64,000 nt of DNA, taken from positions 23,002,001-23,066,000 of the forward strand of contig CM106586.1 in NCBI GenBank assembly GCA_048013815.1, given 5' to 3'. The first letter of the stretch is position 1; each line of letters starts with the position of its first letter. Source of the stretch: Setoptus koraiensis. Lineage: Eukaryota > Arthropoda. Below, piece after piece: positions 44,522-55,810 of the stretch. A model generated the notes under the pieces. That model ran no database searches. It was not told where the DNA came from and saw only the letters and a program-made list of their open reading frames with translations. The position numbers and the translations under genes are program-made.

Positions 44522-46365
44522 ATGGATATTGGTAACTTGCGCCATAGTTTACTATCGGTGGCGCTGCTGGTGTCGTGTAGTTGGTTGCTGTTGTCGAGCC
44601 AACTACAATTAGTGGCCAGGGCACAATCCGTCGGTAGGTCTACACACACGTATTTATTTGATTGTTTATGTTTTTCTATCATCCTTGCAACGACGTAAGA
44701 CCCTTCTAACAATCAATTTTGATAATTTTGATTCGCTGCACCTCAATAATTATCCATTATCAAATGCGTCTTGCACTCAATTGATCAAACGACAGAGTCT
44801 GATGAACAATTTGAGGCCTATCATCATGACATTGGACGCATCAATCCGTCTTCGCCCAGTTCGAGTCATGTTTCGCCGGCTAGCATAGTGAAACAAGTGG
44901 CACCTCAACAGCCATCTACTGATTACAATAGTCAGCTAGTTGCACCTGTCACTGTTCCGGCAACAATAAGACAACAACTGCCACAACAACAATCTAGATC
45001 AAGATTGAGATCAAGTCAATCAACCAATAGTGGATTGTCAAGATTGAGAACAACCACAACAAATGTAGACGATTCCTCTGTGCCAGTTAGAGTGCCAATG
45101 GCGGCCGCACCAGTTCCTGTTGTTCTGCCTCCATCCACAATAGTTTCATCAACATATTCGGATCGAAACAACAACCACGATCAGGTACTGACATCGCCCG
45201 GAAATGGGCCCATTTATGCCAGCAATTACAATAAGTACAACAGCGACGAGCAGCCAGCATTGGCCTCATTCAGGGCATCGTCTCAGGAGCACAACAGTAG
45301 ACAACAACAACAACACCAGGCTTTATATCAGCCAACATTCTCAACGCCTTCCCAGCAACAACAGGTTGCCCTGGCTAACAACGCCGCCTATCTGAGATCA
45401 TATCCGTCGGCGTCGTCGTCACCTGTTGAGGCACTGGCCCCGTTGCCGCCCTTACCACCCGCACCTGTCGCCGCCTCCATAGCGACCCCGTCCGCTTCCG
45501 TGCCTCTGTACAATCAAGCAGATGCCAGCAATGTGGCTGCGGCTAGCTCGTTGCGCTCACCAGCCGGCTCCCCGGCTGGTGGGGCCCAGATTCAGCCAGA
45601 TCAAATTACGGCGCCCTCATACGAGCACGTACTGAGTCACGGTTGTCCCCGTTACGGAGTGTTCTCATATCCACACGCTGATCATTGTGACCGCTATTAC
45701 ATGTGCACCAATGGTACCTTCACCGAAGAGGCCTGCCCCAACGGTCTGTCTTACGGTACCCAGGGTGCCGTTTATCAGCATTGTGCCTATCGTTGGAATA
45801 TAGATTGTGGCAAAAAGAAGGCTCGTAAGTACCCTAAACCCTTACCCTTACAATTGTTGGTGTGCAAATTGTGCAAAAAATGACGCAAACCACTATCACT
45901 AATCCTCTATAAATAATCTCCTTCCGTTCATGCAATATCTTTCAACGCTGTCAATCAACAACAACAACAGCCGGACCCATATCGAGCCCCGGATGTCCGT
46001 GGCAGTTTGGTGTGTTTCCGGCGAGCGGGCACCAATGCTCCATTCATTATCACGAATGCGAATGGGGTGTGCCCGAGGTCAAGACCTGCCACCCGGAGGG
46101 ACTGTTCTATGATGAACGTATTAAAGGTTGCCAATGGGCGGATAAATTGGGCTGCAAGAGTGAGGCTCTGTTGAATTTCAAATGTCCGCATGAAGACGAA
46201 GACAATCCGTATTGGCCCTTCCCGAGATATTATCATTCTAAAGCGGATGTTATTGTTTGCGTCAATGAGCAGCCTCGTTTAGTTCATTGTACTGAAGATC
46301 AGATAGTTGACCCGTCATCACTAGCCTGTTTAGATACCAAAAAGAAGAAGAAGTTTAAATTTTAA
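44522..46365 (+). CDS. Cuticular chitin-binding protein, CPAP3/obstructor-like
   Basis: Three exons, 44522-44633, 44796-45824 and 45971-46365, all in phase (GTCG/GTAGGT, AACGACAG/AGTCT, GGCTC/GTAAGT, CAACAACAG/CCGG), giving 511 residues. Exon 1 encodes a strong signal peptide (HSLLSVALLVSCSWLLLSS). A Ser/Pro/Ala/Gln-rich region of about 270 residues precedes three chitin-binding type-2 modules: CPRYGVFSYPHADHCDRYYM..., CPWQFGVFPASGHQCSIHYH... and a last, reduced one starting CPHEDEDNPYWPFPRYYH that keeps only about four cysteines. Three modules with short spacing is the CPAP3 (obstructor) layout; these secreted proteins organise chitin in the procuticle. The basic tail KKKKKFKF is unusual. 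The long low-complexity N-terminal spacer is not typical of CPAP3 and is more CPAP1-like. Confidence 0.87.
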
Positions 46366-47596
46366 TTTTCAATTTAAGGTGTGACACATATCTAATGTTT
46401 ATTTTGCCACCATATATGCATGTAATTCACTACAGTATTAGTGAACCACCACAACTAATAACAATAATAACTATCTATTATTGTTGTTGCTGTGTTGTTA
46501 TTTGTTGTTTATTAGTTTAGTTTTACTTTGTTTGTTGTCGCCATTAAATACTCAACTACACACACACACACTCACACAATATGTTTATATTGTTTGTTTT
46601 AATCCATGTTTTGATCCAATCAATCATGATATTCAATCAAATTTGATCGCCATCCGATACAACCGAAACATCAACAAAGTGCCATATTTCACCACTTGTT
46701 GTTATGATATCAAACATTTCAGCATACTTGTAGGTCAATTTTGTAGAAATATCGCCACAACTTATTCTTCCTCTGTGTATCGCCAAGCAACTTTCTTCAT
46801 CCCTACTTCACTGGCCACTTTGGATTGTTGCTGCGGCATCATCTTGGCGCGGTATAAATATAATAATCTCTATCCGAAATTATCTATTATTTCGGCAACT
46901 CTGTTATAAAACTCTGTCTGACTATTGCTACTAATATCGCGATCTATTTTTGCCACCCGTAAACATACACATGCACATACACATAGTATCATAGAACTAT
47001 ATCACTCAAATTATAAACAAAGATCAATAGTCGATTTATCTCTCCAATAACCACTGACTGATTGATTGACTGACTCACTTATTTCCATTAGACTATCACA
47101 GTAGAGTAAGTCAATTTTCAAAATATCCATCTCTCATGAGTGGCGGTGGTTAGTGTAGTTGACTTGTACAACTACACGAAATATGATAATATCCATCGAT
47201 TGCTCGATAACAATTATCATAGTCGTCGTTGTCCAAATACTCACACACACACACTTGAAATAGGCAATTATCGATGACTTATGATAACCACTAAGCGTTT
47301 GTTTTTACAATTAATTGGTTGGTTATATATATATATATATATGAACCTATATAAAATGTGTGAACCGTGTAATTTATCTATCTCTGTTTGTGCGATATGA
47401 TTAAAATCAATTAATACAACCTGTGGCATCATTATCGTCATATATTTACAACAACAACATCAACAACAATTAATTGCACATCACATTAACATCTCTCTTT
47501 TTATACCTCTGTCGGTTGAAATCTTTTCCATTATTACAACTATTGACAATCGTCAGTTCTTTTGTTTGTCGCAAACATTATTCCTACTCGAAAATA
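46366..47596. other. Intergenic region
   Basis: 1.2 kb with no gene recognised. AT-rich, with short CA runs (about 46560-46577, 47239-47252) and a (TA)n near 47327-47342. It serves as 3' flank of the CPAP3-like gene and promoter of PHGDH. Confidence 0.4.
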
Positions 47597-48780
47597 ATGG
47601 ATATCAAAACGATACTTATAAGTGATCAGATAGATCCTCAAGTAATCGAAAGATTACAAGAAGCCAATTTGCAAGTGGACTACCATCCTCTCATTACACC
47701 AGAGAAACTGAGAGAAAGTATAAAGGTAAGTGTAATAACATTACATAATAAAAGAGGGACGAACATTCTTACATTATTATAGTGACATAATGATATAAAT
47801 TATATCATTCAACTATTTCGTCATCTTTCTTCTAGGACTTTGATGCCTTGATTGTTAGATCTAGAACAACAGTAACTAGAACTATCATTGAATCGGCCGA
47901 CAACCTCAAATTGATAGCAAGAGCTGGAGTTGGAGTAGATAATGTCGATTTGGACGCTGCTTCGGAGAGAAATGTTCTTGTCATCAAGTGAGCACACATA
48001 GCAAAATAATATCCCCTCTCTATATACTTTCGAACTAGATGCCATCCACTAACAATCGATACATTTCCTTGCTTGTAATGCTGATTAATCTAAAATAAAA
48101 GTGCCCCATCAGGAAACACCGTAAGTGCTTGCGAGCTGACATGCTTGCATATTCTTACTTTGGCCAGGCCAACTGCCGAAGCATGCCAATCATTGCGAGG
48201 TGGTGTTTGGCGTCGCAAGGATTTCATTGGCAATGAGGTCCTCGGAAAGACCCTTGCTATTGTTGGATTGGGTCGGATAGGCCGCGAGGTAGGACAAAGG
48301 ATGATGGCGTTCGGTATGAAAATTATAGGATATGACCCCATTGTGTCGGCAGCTGATGTGCAGAGACTCGGCTTTGAGCCGGTTACTTTAGCGGAATTGT
48401 GGCCTAGAGCTGATTTTATTACATTTCACGTACCGCTCATTAGAGAAACCTATCATTTGCTTAATAGGACAACTCTGGATCAATGCAAAACGGGTGTTAA
48501 GGTTGTAAATTGTGCCCGTGGCGGTGTCATAGATGAAGATGCCCTACTTGAGGCCTTAACCGCTCACAAGGTGTCCGGAGCTGCCTTGGATGTTTTCGAA
48601 CAGGAACCTCCGAGAAACGAGGATTTGTTGCGCCATCCGTCTGTATTTGTGACGCCTCATCTAGGCGCTAGCACTCATGAAGCTCAAGCTAGAGTTGGCA
48701 TGGAGATAGTTGATCAAATACTAGATTTGATTCATGGAAAAAAAGTCGTTGGTGCAGTGAATTTAAATAGAATACAATGA
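47597..48780 (+). CDS. PHGDH: D-3-phosphoglycerate dehydrogenase, short form
   Basis: Three exons, 47597-47725, 47836-47987 and 48102-48780, giving 319 residues. It oxidises 3-phosphoglycerate with NAD+ in the first step of serine synthesis (cytosol). Visible motifs: [20 protein letters not shown] at the N-terminus; [13 protein letters not shown] (substrate-binding Arg region); [10 protein letters not shown] nucleotide-binding loop; [20 protein letters not shown] with the catalytic Arg; LDVFEQEPP with the Glu; and TPHLGAST with the catalytic His. It ends right after the substrate/NAD domain, as in insect short forms, without the ASB and ACT domains of the 533-residue human enzyme. A GTAAGT at 48121 is coding (Val-Ser), not a donor: reading on gives [15 protein letters not shown], the expected next segment. 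Confidence 0.95.
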
Positions 48781-49064
48781 ATTAAATAAGAACATAGAAA
48801 AATCGATCTTTCGAGTCCTTCAACAGAATTCTGATCACAATCTGATGTGTCACCACTTTTCTCAAATATCTAAAACATACCTTTTCATGTCTACAACATT
48901 GCCACGTTCGACCTCTAGTAAAATGTTTTCTCACAGTTCTGGTGGCTAACGCTCGTGGTCTCTAATAATAGGATTATCTGAAGAGCTGATAGCTCTGAGG
49001 GAATGCCGTTTATTTTTTCCGAATTGTCCGGAGGAATAGGCTCCAAGATAAAGAGCAGTTGAAA

Positions 49065-49658
49065 CTAGACAACCCGATCCAGAGGCCTATTAAATCCACC
49101 CTTTCTATTCATATATTGTCTATATCTTCTCTTCTGAGCGACATGGACAGCCGACACGTTGTTTCCCTCGACATGTTTGCCTTTAGTGCTATCGAAGTCG
49201 GCAAAGCCCATAATTTTTCTCATAAGTTCTGCTTCATCATCCGGAGGCGTAGGAATCTGGCTTAAGTCATCAGGAGGCGGTGGTTTGATATCATCAATGT
49301 CCAAATTTTTTGTCATTCTATTTCTGTCTAAAGTCGCTTGGACATCGTCTTTGTGCCTGCTTCTGCTTCGGCTTCTACTTCTGCTTCGACCACGATTTCG
49401 TTCCCGATCCCTTTCTCGACCTCTTTCCCGATCCCGATCCCTGTCTCTATCTCTGGGCCTATCTCTATCTCTATTTTTTGGCCTATCACTATGTCTATCT
49501 CTTGGGCGATCCCTATCACGGATTCTGTCTCTGTCTCTTTCTTTTTCTCGATCCCTATCTCTATCTCTGACCCTTTCTCTGTCCCGATCCCTAACCCGAT
49601 CTATATCTCTGTCCTTGCCTCTATCCCTCATCCGATCCCTTTCGCGTTCATTGGGCAT
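49065..49658 (-). CDS. SNRNP27: U4/U6.U5 tri-snRNP 27-kDa protein
   Basis: 197 residues. N-terminal about 110 residues are almost pure Arg/Asp/Glu dipeptides (RDRDR), then a short RSRSRS stretch. The C-terminus is the family signature: [18 protein letters not shown], then [20 protein letters not shown]. Human SNRNP27 has the same ending with only a few changes. Nuclear spliceosome protein of the tri-snRNP, acting near the 5' splice site. Long opposite-strand frames here (Ser/Leu or Phe/Val dipeptides) are shadows of the repeat. It is convergent with PHGDH, 284 bp apart. Confidence 0.95.
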   Translation of the reverse strand: MPNERERDRMRDRGKDRDIDRVRDRDRERVRDRDRDREKERDRDRIRDRDRPRDRHSDRPKNRDRDRPRDRDRDRDRERGRERDRERNRGRSRSRSRSRSRHKDDVQATLDRNRMTKNLDIDDIKPPPPDDLSQIPTPPDDEAELMRKIMGFADFDSTKGKHVEGNNVSAVHVAQKRRYRQYMNRKGGFNRPLDRVV

Positions 49659-50018
49659 AGCGCTTGATGAAAAAGGTAAAAGTATGAGACAAGTCCGATG
49701 GGTGGGATGGTTTAAAAATAACTACAGTGCAATTCGAAGACGAAGAATTAACACGCTTCGAATGTTTTCAATGGACGTCCGGATTGAGATCCTGGTCGAT
49801 TATAAGTGGGCAGTCGAAAAATAAATCCAGTTTACTGTTGGGTGAAAAACAGTGGCAGAGGAGACAATATAATATGGCTAGTAAAATAAATAATATGCTC
49901 TGAGGTTCTCATCAGAGGTGACATGAGGTAACGTGAATGACCATCTGATTAGAATTTCAATCCAAAACAAACGATCAGCGCCAACTTGTACAGGGTGAAA
50001 CATTAACTTAGGGTTGCA
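49659..50018. other. Upstream flank of SNRNP27 up to the assembly gap
   Basis: Leader and promoter of the minus-strand SNRNP27 gene. No other feature seen; the first 200 bp show no similarity to the palindrome beyond the gap. Confidence 0.4.
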
Positions 50019-50518
50019 NNNNNNNNNNNNNNNNNNNNNNNNNNNNNNNNNNNNNNNNNNNNNNNNNNNNNNNNNNNNNNNNNNNNNNNNNNNNNNNNNN
50101 NNNNNNNNNNNNNNNNNNNNNNNNNNNNNNNNNNNNNNNNNNNNNNNNNNNNNNNNNNNNNNNNNNNNNNNNNNNNNNNNNNNNNNNNNNNNNNNNNNNN
50201 NNNNNNNNNNNNNNNNNNNNNNNNNNNNNNNNNNNNNNNNNNNNNNNNNNNNNNNNNNNNNNNNNNNNNNNNNNNNNNNNNNNNNNNNNNNNNNNNNNNN
50301 NNNNNNNNNNNNNNNNNNNNNNNNNNNNNNNNNNNNNNNNNNNNNNNNNNNNNNNNNNNNNNNNNNNNNNNNNNNNNNNNNNNNNNNNNNNNNNNNNNNN
50401 NNNNNNNNNNNNNNNNNNNNNNNNNNNNNNNNNNNNNNNNNNNNNNNNNNNNNNNNNNNNNNNNNNNNNNNNNNNNNNNNNNNNNNNNNNNNNNNNNNNN
50501 NNNNNNNNNNNNNNNNNN
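50019..50518. other. Assembly gap of 500 undetermined bases
   Basis: Exactly 500 Ns, a conventional placeholder length, so the true distance is unknown. It touches the outer end of the left palindrome arm. Confidence 0.99.
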
Positions 50519-51524
50519 AAGCGTGGTAGCACACAATTATTATTTTTATTTAGTTATTGTGTGCATATTGGTACACATAGTTACAAGAAAATTTTGTTAT
50601 AATTTGAAATGCTTTCGAGATGAGACTTTTATTTAAACTTGACCGCTGATTCGGCTCACTCAACCTTCTTCATTAGGATCTATAGAAAACTTTCAAGGTT
50701 GGAAACTGATGCCACCATATATCGTGTTGTGTTGACCATTGACTCAGTTACGTGCCGGCATCACCTATGTATAATATTTCAGGCATTTCTTAAGGCTACT
50801 ACTAACAAAAGCTAGTAGTAGTATATGTATATATATATATACTTAGTCGAGATTTGAAACTAATATTGAGATTCATTATTAACAGGGTTATTATTTCATA
50901 AAAATGCATCTCTCTCTTGGAAAATCTCTAGTTGCAGTTTTTACATTAGAATCATAAAAATAGTGACCTGCTCAGATTACTGTCGTTGTACTCAACCATT
51001 GATACAATCATGGTTCATGTATGAATCTATCATCTATTACCTGGTTGACTCAGATAACCAGGTTTCATTTTGTTGCTCATTGGTTTCCCATACGGCCAAA
51101 TATTCCTAGACTAGACAACAACAACATCAACACCAACAACAACAACAGTAACAACCAACTTCACCCACAATCAATGAATGAAATATGATTCCCAGGACAC
51201 ACAATGTGTTTTGTTGTGTAAGAGTAGAGTTGTTTGTCGATTAGTAGCTTTAAGCTCCTCGGATTTAATAGATGAATTATGTGACATAATAATAATAATA
51301 ATATTATATTTTATATATATCTGTTTAAATTTCACTGCACTGCCACATTTTCGTGAGTGTCTAATGAGTTGATCCGCATAAGTCGTACTATTGTTATTAT
51401 TATTGTATTGAGTTACAGGTTACAAAGAAAAATGATGGGACACATGTTAGAGTGGTTGGAATAGAAAGAAATAAGAACAAAAAGATGTTGTAAAGTTATC
51501 ATGATCATCATCATAGTTATTCCT

Positions 51525-52835
51525 CTACTTACTATTGTCATTGTTATCTTGCAAATGTTTTGCAACTCTCATTCTAGCATCTGGTACATCAAAGTTCAAT
51601 CCTAATCTAAGTAGTGTGTTATTTTTCTCGACCAACTTTGCTATATCCATCTCAATTCGATTACCTAGAATTTGTGGCCTTTGATTACTTGCTCTTAGCT
51701 CTAATACTTTTTGTTTCTCTAAAAGTGCATCAATCAATGTTCTTATCATTACTCCGGATAAGAAGTTTGAATCTAGATTGATGATCTTTAAAGTTGTATT
51801 CTGTTTTATTGCATCAACCAGCTTGGAAATTGGACCATCGGTCAGACCAACGTTACAAAGACTTATTGTTTTGAGGTTTGTGTTAGTTTTAAGACCTTCA
51901 AATATCTTCTTAAATGTATCTCTTGTTATGTGTTTTATATTGTTTAAATTTACTTCTGTTAATTCTGCATCATTTTTTGCTATTAGCTCTGCCGTCTTTA
52001 TAGGATCTGTTGTATTGTCTGGTTCTATCTTAGATGGTTTTAAGGGTGTAGATTTGACTATAGATTCAAATTTATCTCCTGGACGTTGGGATTTATTTGT
52101 TATTGACGCATAATATTGATCTTGATTCAACATTGAATGTAAACCTAAAATACCGGCCAAATCAACCAAATCAGATTCGGTGGCAGTATTTAATGCTTTA
52201 GAGCTGTCATCATCTAAATCAAGCATTAATGGTATCTCATCGCTAGGATGACTTGGCACTACTTTTGGTGTAAACACCTTGCCCAATTTTACTCCTGATA
52301 CATATCGTTTATTTTCAGGCCAGTCTTGTTGCTCCATGGCATATTTAGCCAAATAATGTATGAGCTTTCTTCTATTTAAAGGTCCCGTAGGATCTTTAGA
52401 AGTTTGATTTTTACATCTTTGTGATGGAGGTAATAATGTGTCATCTGGGTCCACTTCATTACTCAATTGTTCAAGTTCCTCAGGTGACAATTTGGCTAAA
52501 ATTTCGTCAACAGGTATGTTATCATATTCTCTAAGATCTTTTCCATACAGCATATAAATGCCTTGAGGTTGTTGTGTAGGAGGAGTTGTTGGTTCTGTGA
52601 TAGGGGGTTGTTTAATTTGAGAAGATGTCTTATTGTTGACATTGTTAGTAGTACGGATTACATGGTTGTCCTGTTCTGGTGACGATTCATCTCGTCTGTT
52701 ATCGATCACCCTGGTACTTTTGGTGACCTGTTTGTTAGAAGTTCGCACAGTGGTGGACGATGATGATGATGACGACGATGTTGTGAATTTAGATTCATGG
52801 TGGTTTGCCGTTTGAGAGGAAAATGCCGAGAGCAT
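51525..52835 (-). CDS. tmod: Tropomodulin, left copy
   Basis: 436 residues as one frame, identical in protein to the right copy. A Ser/Thr-rich N-terminal extension (about 1-90) precedes the tropomodulin core: YGKDLREYDNIPVDEILAKL and DPDDTLLPPSQRCKNQTSK (tropomyosin- and actin-binding region 1), then the Leu-rich repeat cap domain (about 285-432) with VNLNNIKHITRDTFKKIFEG, IINLDSNFLSG and LGLNFDVPDARMRVAKHL. Family role: caps actin pointed ends together with tropomyosin in muscle and cortical actin. Its stop codon overlaps a consensus donor (AATA/GTAAGT), so a further C-terminal exon is likely; for this copy it would fall in or beyond the gap. A short upstream exon offers another N-terminus. 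Confidence 0.9.
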   Translation of the reverse strand: MLSAFSSQTANHHESKFTTSSSSSSSSTTVRTSNKQVTKSTRVIDNRRDESSPEQDNHVIRTTNNVNNKTSSQIKQPPITEPTTPPTQQPQGIYMLYGKDLREYDNIPVDEILAKLSPEELEQLSNEVDPDDTLLPPSQRCKNQTSKDPTGPLNRRKLIHYLAKYAMEQQDWPENKRYVSGVKLGKVFTPKVVPSHPSDEIPLMLDLDDDSSKALNTATESDLVDLAGILGLHSMLNQDQYYASITNKSQRPGDKFESIVKSTPLKPSKIEPDNTTDPIKTAELIAKNDAELTEVNLNNIKHITRDTFKKIFEGLKTNTNLKTISLCNVGLTDGPISKLVDAIKQNTTLKIINLDSNFLSGVMIRTLIDALLEKQKVLELRASNQRPQILGNRIEMDIAKLVEKNNTLLRLGLNFDVPDARMRVAKHLQDNNDNSK

Positions 52836-53021
52836 TTGATGGTGTTATATGGATTGATACAAATAATAGATTTTATGAAAAAATTCAATAAACAAATTAA
52901 ATTTTCAGGGAAGAGAATTCAATATTAAAAATGAATTAATGCTTTGTGTTGATTGCATGTCAAGCGATAAACTCATCTAATATAGTCTTCTATTTCGTTG
53001 TTGTTGTTGTTGTTAGCTAAC

Positions 53022-53069
53022 CTTTGTGTATTCGATCTCGTACTCATCATAGGCGTCGTCGTCACTCAT
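53022..53069 (-). CDS. Candidate alternative first coding exon of left tropomodulin
   Basis: Sixteen codons, MSDDDAYDEYEIEYTK, then a GTTAGC donor. It joins in phase to an acceptor inside the main frame (AACAAACAG before GTCACC), replacing the Ser-rich start by an acidic one and continuing VTKSTRVIDNRRDE. The same exon is present in the right arm. Confidence 0.5.
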
Positions 53070-53249
53070 GTTGATGCCAAAATCTATTTATCGAAGCTTG
53101 TTTATTGTAGAATGTGGTTAAGCTAAAAATGACGGGATGTAAGGCAAAGATATTGTATGAGAGATAGGGAATATGTTTGAGATGAGAATTCAGATTTTCT
53201 TCGTATCACACAAGACGCATTTTGAAATGATGAAGTCGAGGGAATGATA

Positions 53250-53425
53250 CGGAGGCTTAATCGATTAGATAAGCGAATAGATGCTTGACATTATGCGCTG
53301 GGTTCGATAAGATCGGAGAGTTCAACATGAGCGTGGATAGATCATCCGCTATGGATAATTGAAGCCAGACATTGGCTGGACCCGATGTATTACCTTTGAC
53401 GATGTCAAAGCCTTCTCGGCTCGGG
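53250..53425 (-). other. 176-bp invariant block, left copy
   Basis: Identical base for base to 55230-55405 (reverse complement) although the flanks on both sides are strongly diverged. It contains a 55-codon frame ending at the stop 53259-53257. See the right copy for the reading. Confidence 0.8.
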
Positions 53426-53940
53426 ATCGTTGCTTGGGCTTGTTGTGTTATCGAAGCGTTGTTGGAGCGGTATAATATAGTTGTGCCGCAGTAAAGATGC
53501 TGCAGTGTAGTGTTGTTGTTGCGGGCTTGTGTGTAGCGGTAATAGGAAGAGAGATAATATCCGCTAATGACGATAGAGTATTAACGATAAATACTAGCAA
53601 TAATATTAGTGTTAATAATTGCAATCTAGTTATAATGTATTAATAATAATAATGATAAAAATTCGGTCCCCTCCTTCGGCTAATACAATCCCGTAGTAGT
53701 TAAATGCTTACACAGATGTGTGTATATCGCGTCACTTGCAAGCCAAGAATGTGTTTTTCCTCGGATAGTTTTTGATGGAATTTAATATTGTATGAGTATA
53801 TTCCTAAGCCAATCCGTTGATGTTAGCAGACAGGCAGATATACAGAGACAAACAAACAAACGTGATAGTTGTTACATGGATTCACTATGGGACACGATGA
53901 TCTAACGAGCCTTCTCACGACTTGATTCGTGTGTGTGTGT

Positions 53941-54704
53941 GCGCTTGCTGCGTTCGCCAATTCCAAAGTGTAGACACGGATGCGAAAAAAATGCATGAGG
54001 GCGGCGCTCCCAGCTTTCGTGTGTGCTATGCTGCTGCTGCTGCGAAAAGCAGTTAGCTGTGCGCAATGAGTGCAATCTGCAGGACGGCCAACCCGGCAGC
54101 AAGCGTCGCGCCCCTCGCGTGAAAAACCGCGTCATCACATCATTGCTCAATACTGGCTAAATGGAATCAATCAAAAAAGAGCAAACATTTACTTGAGACA
54201 CTCGCTGCTTGTTTGTCCGTATTCATGAGCTATCCAAAAGCTCTGGCAGCGCCCCTAGCGGATTTCTTCTCCTTTTTGTTTGAAAAATGACGAACCGCAG
54301 AGAGCGAATGCAAACGAATGCTGAGCTCGCCATACAACACACAGTTTGCTTGCAAAGGGAAGGTCATGACCCTCTGTATCCATCGCTGAAAGTTTTCGAG
54401 CATCTTAACACAACATCCTCGCCTCTTTTCCCCCGTCATTTTGTTGTATTTTACGTCCTTTTATGACCTTCCCTTCGTCTCTGCCGCTGCAATCGCGTGC
54501 CCCCTAGCTCGGTGGGGGCAACAGTTTTTTCTCCTCTCTCACTCGCCCAGTTGATTGTTGTTGCAGCACACACACACACACACACACATTCGATTTGTGT
54601 GCGGGCGTGTTTGTGCACAGGTCACTGCATCCAGTGTTATTGTTGGATGCTAGCTTTTGCACAGAAATGTAAATTATTATTTTACGCACTCACACACACA
54701 CAGA
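53941..54704. other. Central spacer of the palindrome
   Basis: 764 bp with no similarity between its halves that I can see. Relatively GC-rich in places, with GT/CA runs at both edges and at about 54567-54589. As the sequence between two head-to-head genes it may act as a bidirectional promoter. Short open frames here are repeat shadows. Confidence 0.5.
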
Positions 54705-55229
54705 CACACACACACACGAATCAAGTTGGTGAGGCTCGTTATATCATACACAGTGAATCCATACAGCCATCCCTGTGGTTTGTGTGTGCGTCTGTGTGAC
54801 TGTGCGCTCACAACAGATTCTCGCATGGGAGACACATACAAAACTAAATTCCATTAGTAACGACTGTGAACAAAAAAGAAACACATTCTTGGCTTCTAAA
54901 TGACGCGATATATTCATTTGATGAATACATACACTTGATATTATCTTGTACATATAACCACCAATACGTTCTATTGTATATCTAACGTATCTCAGGAGGG
55001 GACGGAATTTTTATAATCAACACTACGCGTTATATCAATACAACAACAACAATCACGATAGATAGCGACTATTAATACTAATACTATCACCATTTTTATC
55101 ATTAATAGTCTATCATCATTAGCGGATATTATCTCTCCCTCTTCCTACTGCGACAACTGACTGCATCAGCAACAATACTACCGTAATATTAACAGCTCCA
55201 ATACACCAACACAAGCGCAAGCAGCGATC

Positions 55230-55405
55230 CCCGAGCCGAGAAGGCTTTGACATCGTCAAAGGTAATACATCGGGTCCAGCCAATGTCTGGCTTCAATTAT
55301 CCATAGCGGATGATCTATCCACGCTCATGTTGAACTCTCCGATCTTATCGAACCCAGCGCATAATGTCAAGCATCTATTCGCTTATCTAATCGATTAAGC
55401 CTCCG
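55230..55405 (+). other. 176-bp invariant block, right copy
   Basis: Contains one open frame in the direction of the tropomodulin gene, 55231-55398, reading PSREGFDIVKGNTSGPANVW and on to NPAHNVKHLFAYLID before TAA. Identity between arms stops seven bases after this stop codon. Just upstream of the block the right arm has one extra C, so the frame is shared only inside the block. No ATG starts it; splicing from an upstream exon would be needed. I recognise no family. A leader exon or a regulatory element under strict constraint is the alternative. Confidence 0.6.
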
Positions 55406-55576
55406 CATCATTCCCTCCACTACACACCATCTCAAAATGCGTCTTGTGCGTGATACGACGAAAATCTAAACATATTCCCTATCTCTCATACATTATCTTT
55501 GCCTTGCATCCCGTCATTTTTAGCTTAACCACATTCTACAATAAACAAGCTTCGATAAATAGATTTTGGCATCAAC

Positions 55577-55624
55577 ATGAGTGACGACGACGCCTATGAT
55601 GAGTACGAGATCGAATACACAAAG
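55577..55624 (+). CDS. Candidate alternative first coding exon of right tropomodulin
   Basis: Same sixteen codons as in the left arm (MSDDDAYDEYEIEYTK), donor at 55625, possible acceptor before 55919 in phase 0. It lies in the nearly identical part of the arms. Confidence 0.5.
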
Positions 55625-55810
55625 GTTAGCTAACAACAACAACAACAACGAAATAGAAGACTATATTAGATGAGTTTATCGCTTGACATGCAATCAACAC
55701 AAAGCATTAATTCATTTTTAATATTGAATTCTCTTCCCTGAAAATTTAATTTGTTTATTGAATTTTTTCATAAAATCTATTATTTGTATCAATCCATATA
55801 ACACCATCAA

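Larger units (their letters stand above)
50519..53940 (-). repeat. Left arm of a 3.4-kb inverted repeat
   Basis: The reverse complement of 54705-58127. Paired positions add up to 108646 at the outer end, at both ends of the tropomodulin frame, at the small exon near 53069 and, within a base or so, at the inner end. From 50519 to about 53175 only a handful of differences are visible (for example near 50606, 50830, 50987 and 51068); from about 53175 inward the arms differ strongly, except in one 176-bp block. Confidence 0.95.

Noticed and set aside
48102-48120. A 19-nt micro-exon in PHGDH bounded by an acceptor and GTAAGT
   Set aside because: Reading through GTAAGT gives [16 protein letters not shown], the segment expected in PHGDH, and stays in frame with the large exon. 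The GTAAGT is coding.
49159-49824. Long plus-strand frames rich in Ser/Leu, Phe/Cys or Ile/Ser
   Set aside because: They are the antisense of the Arg-Asp/Arg-Glu repeat of SNRNP27.
50003-50536. Open frames of 170-218 codons across the gap
   Set aside because: They consist of undetermined bases.
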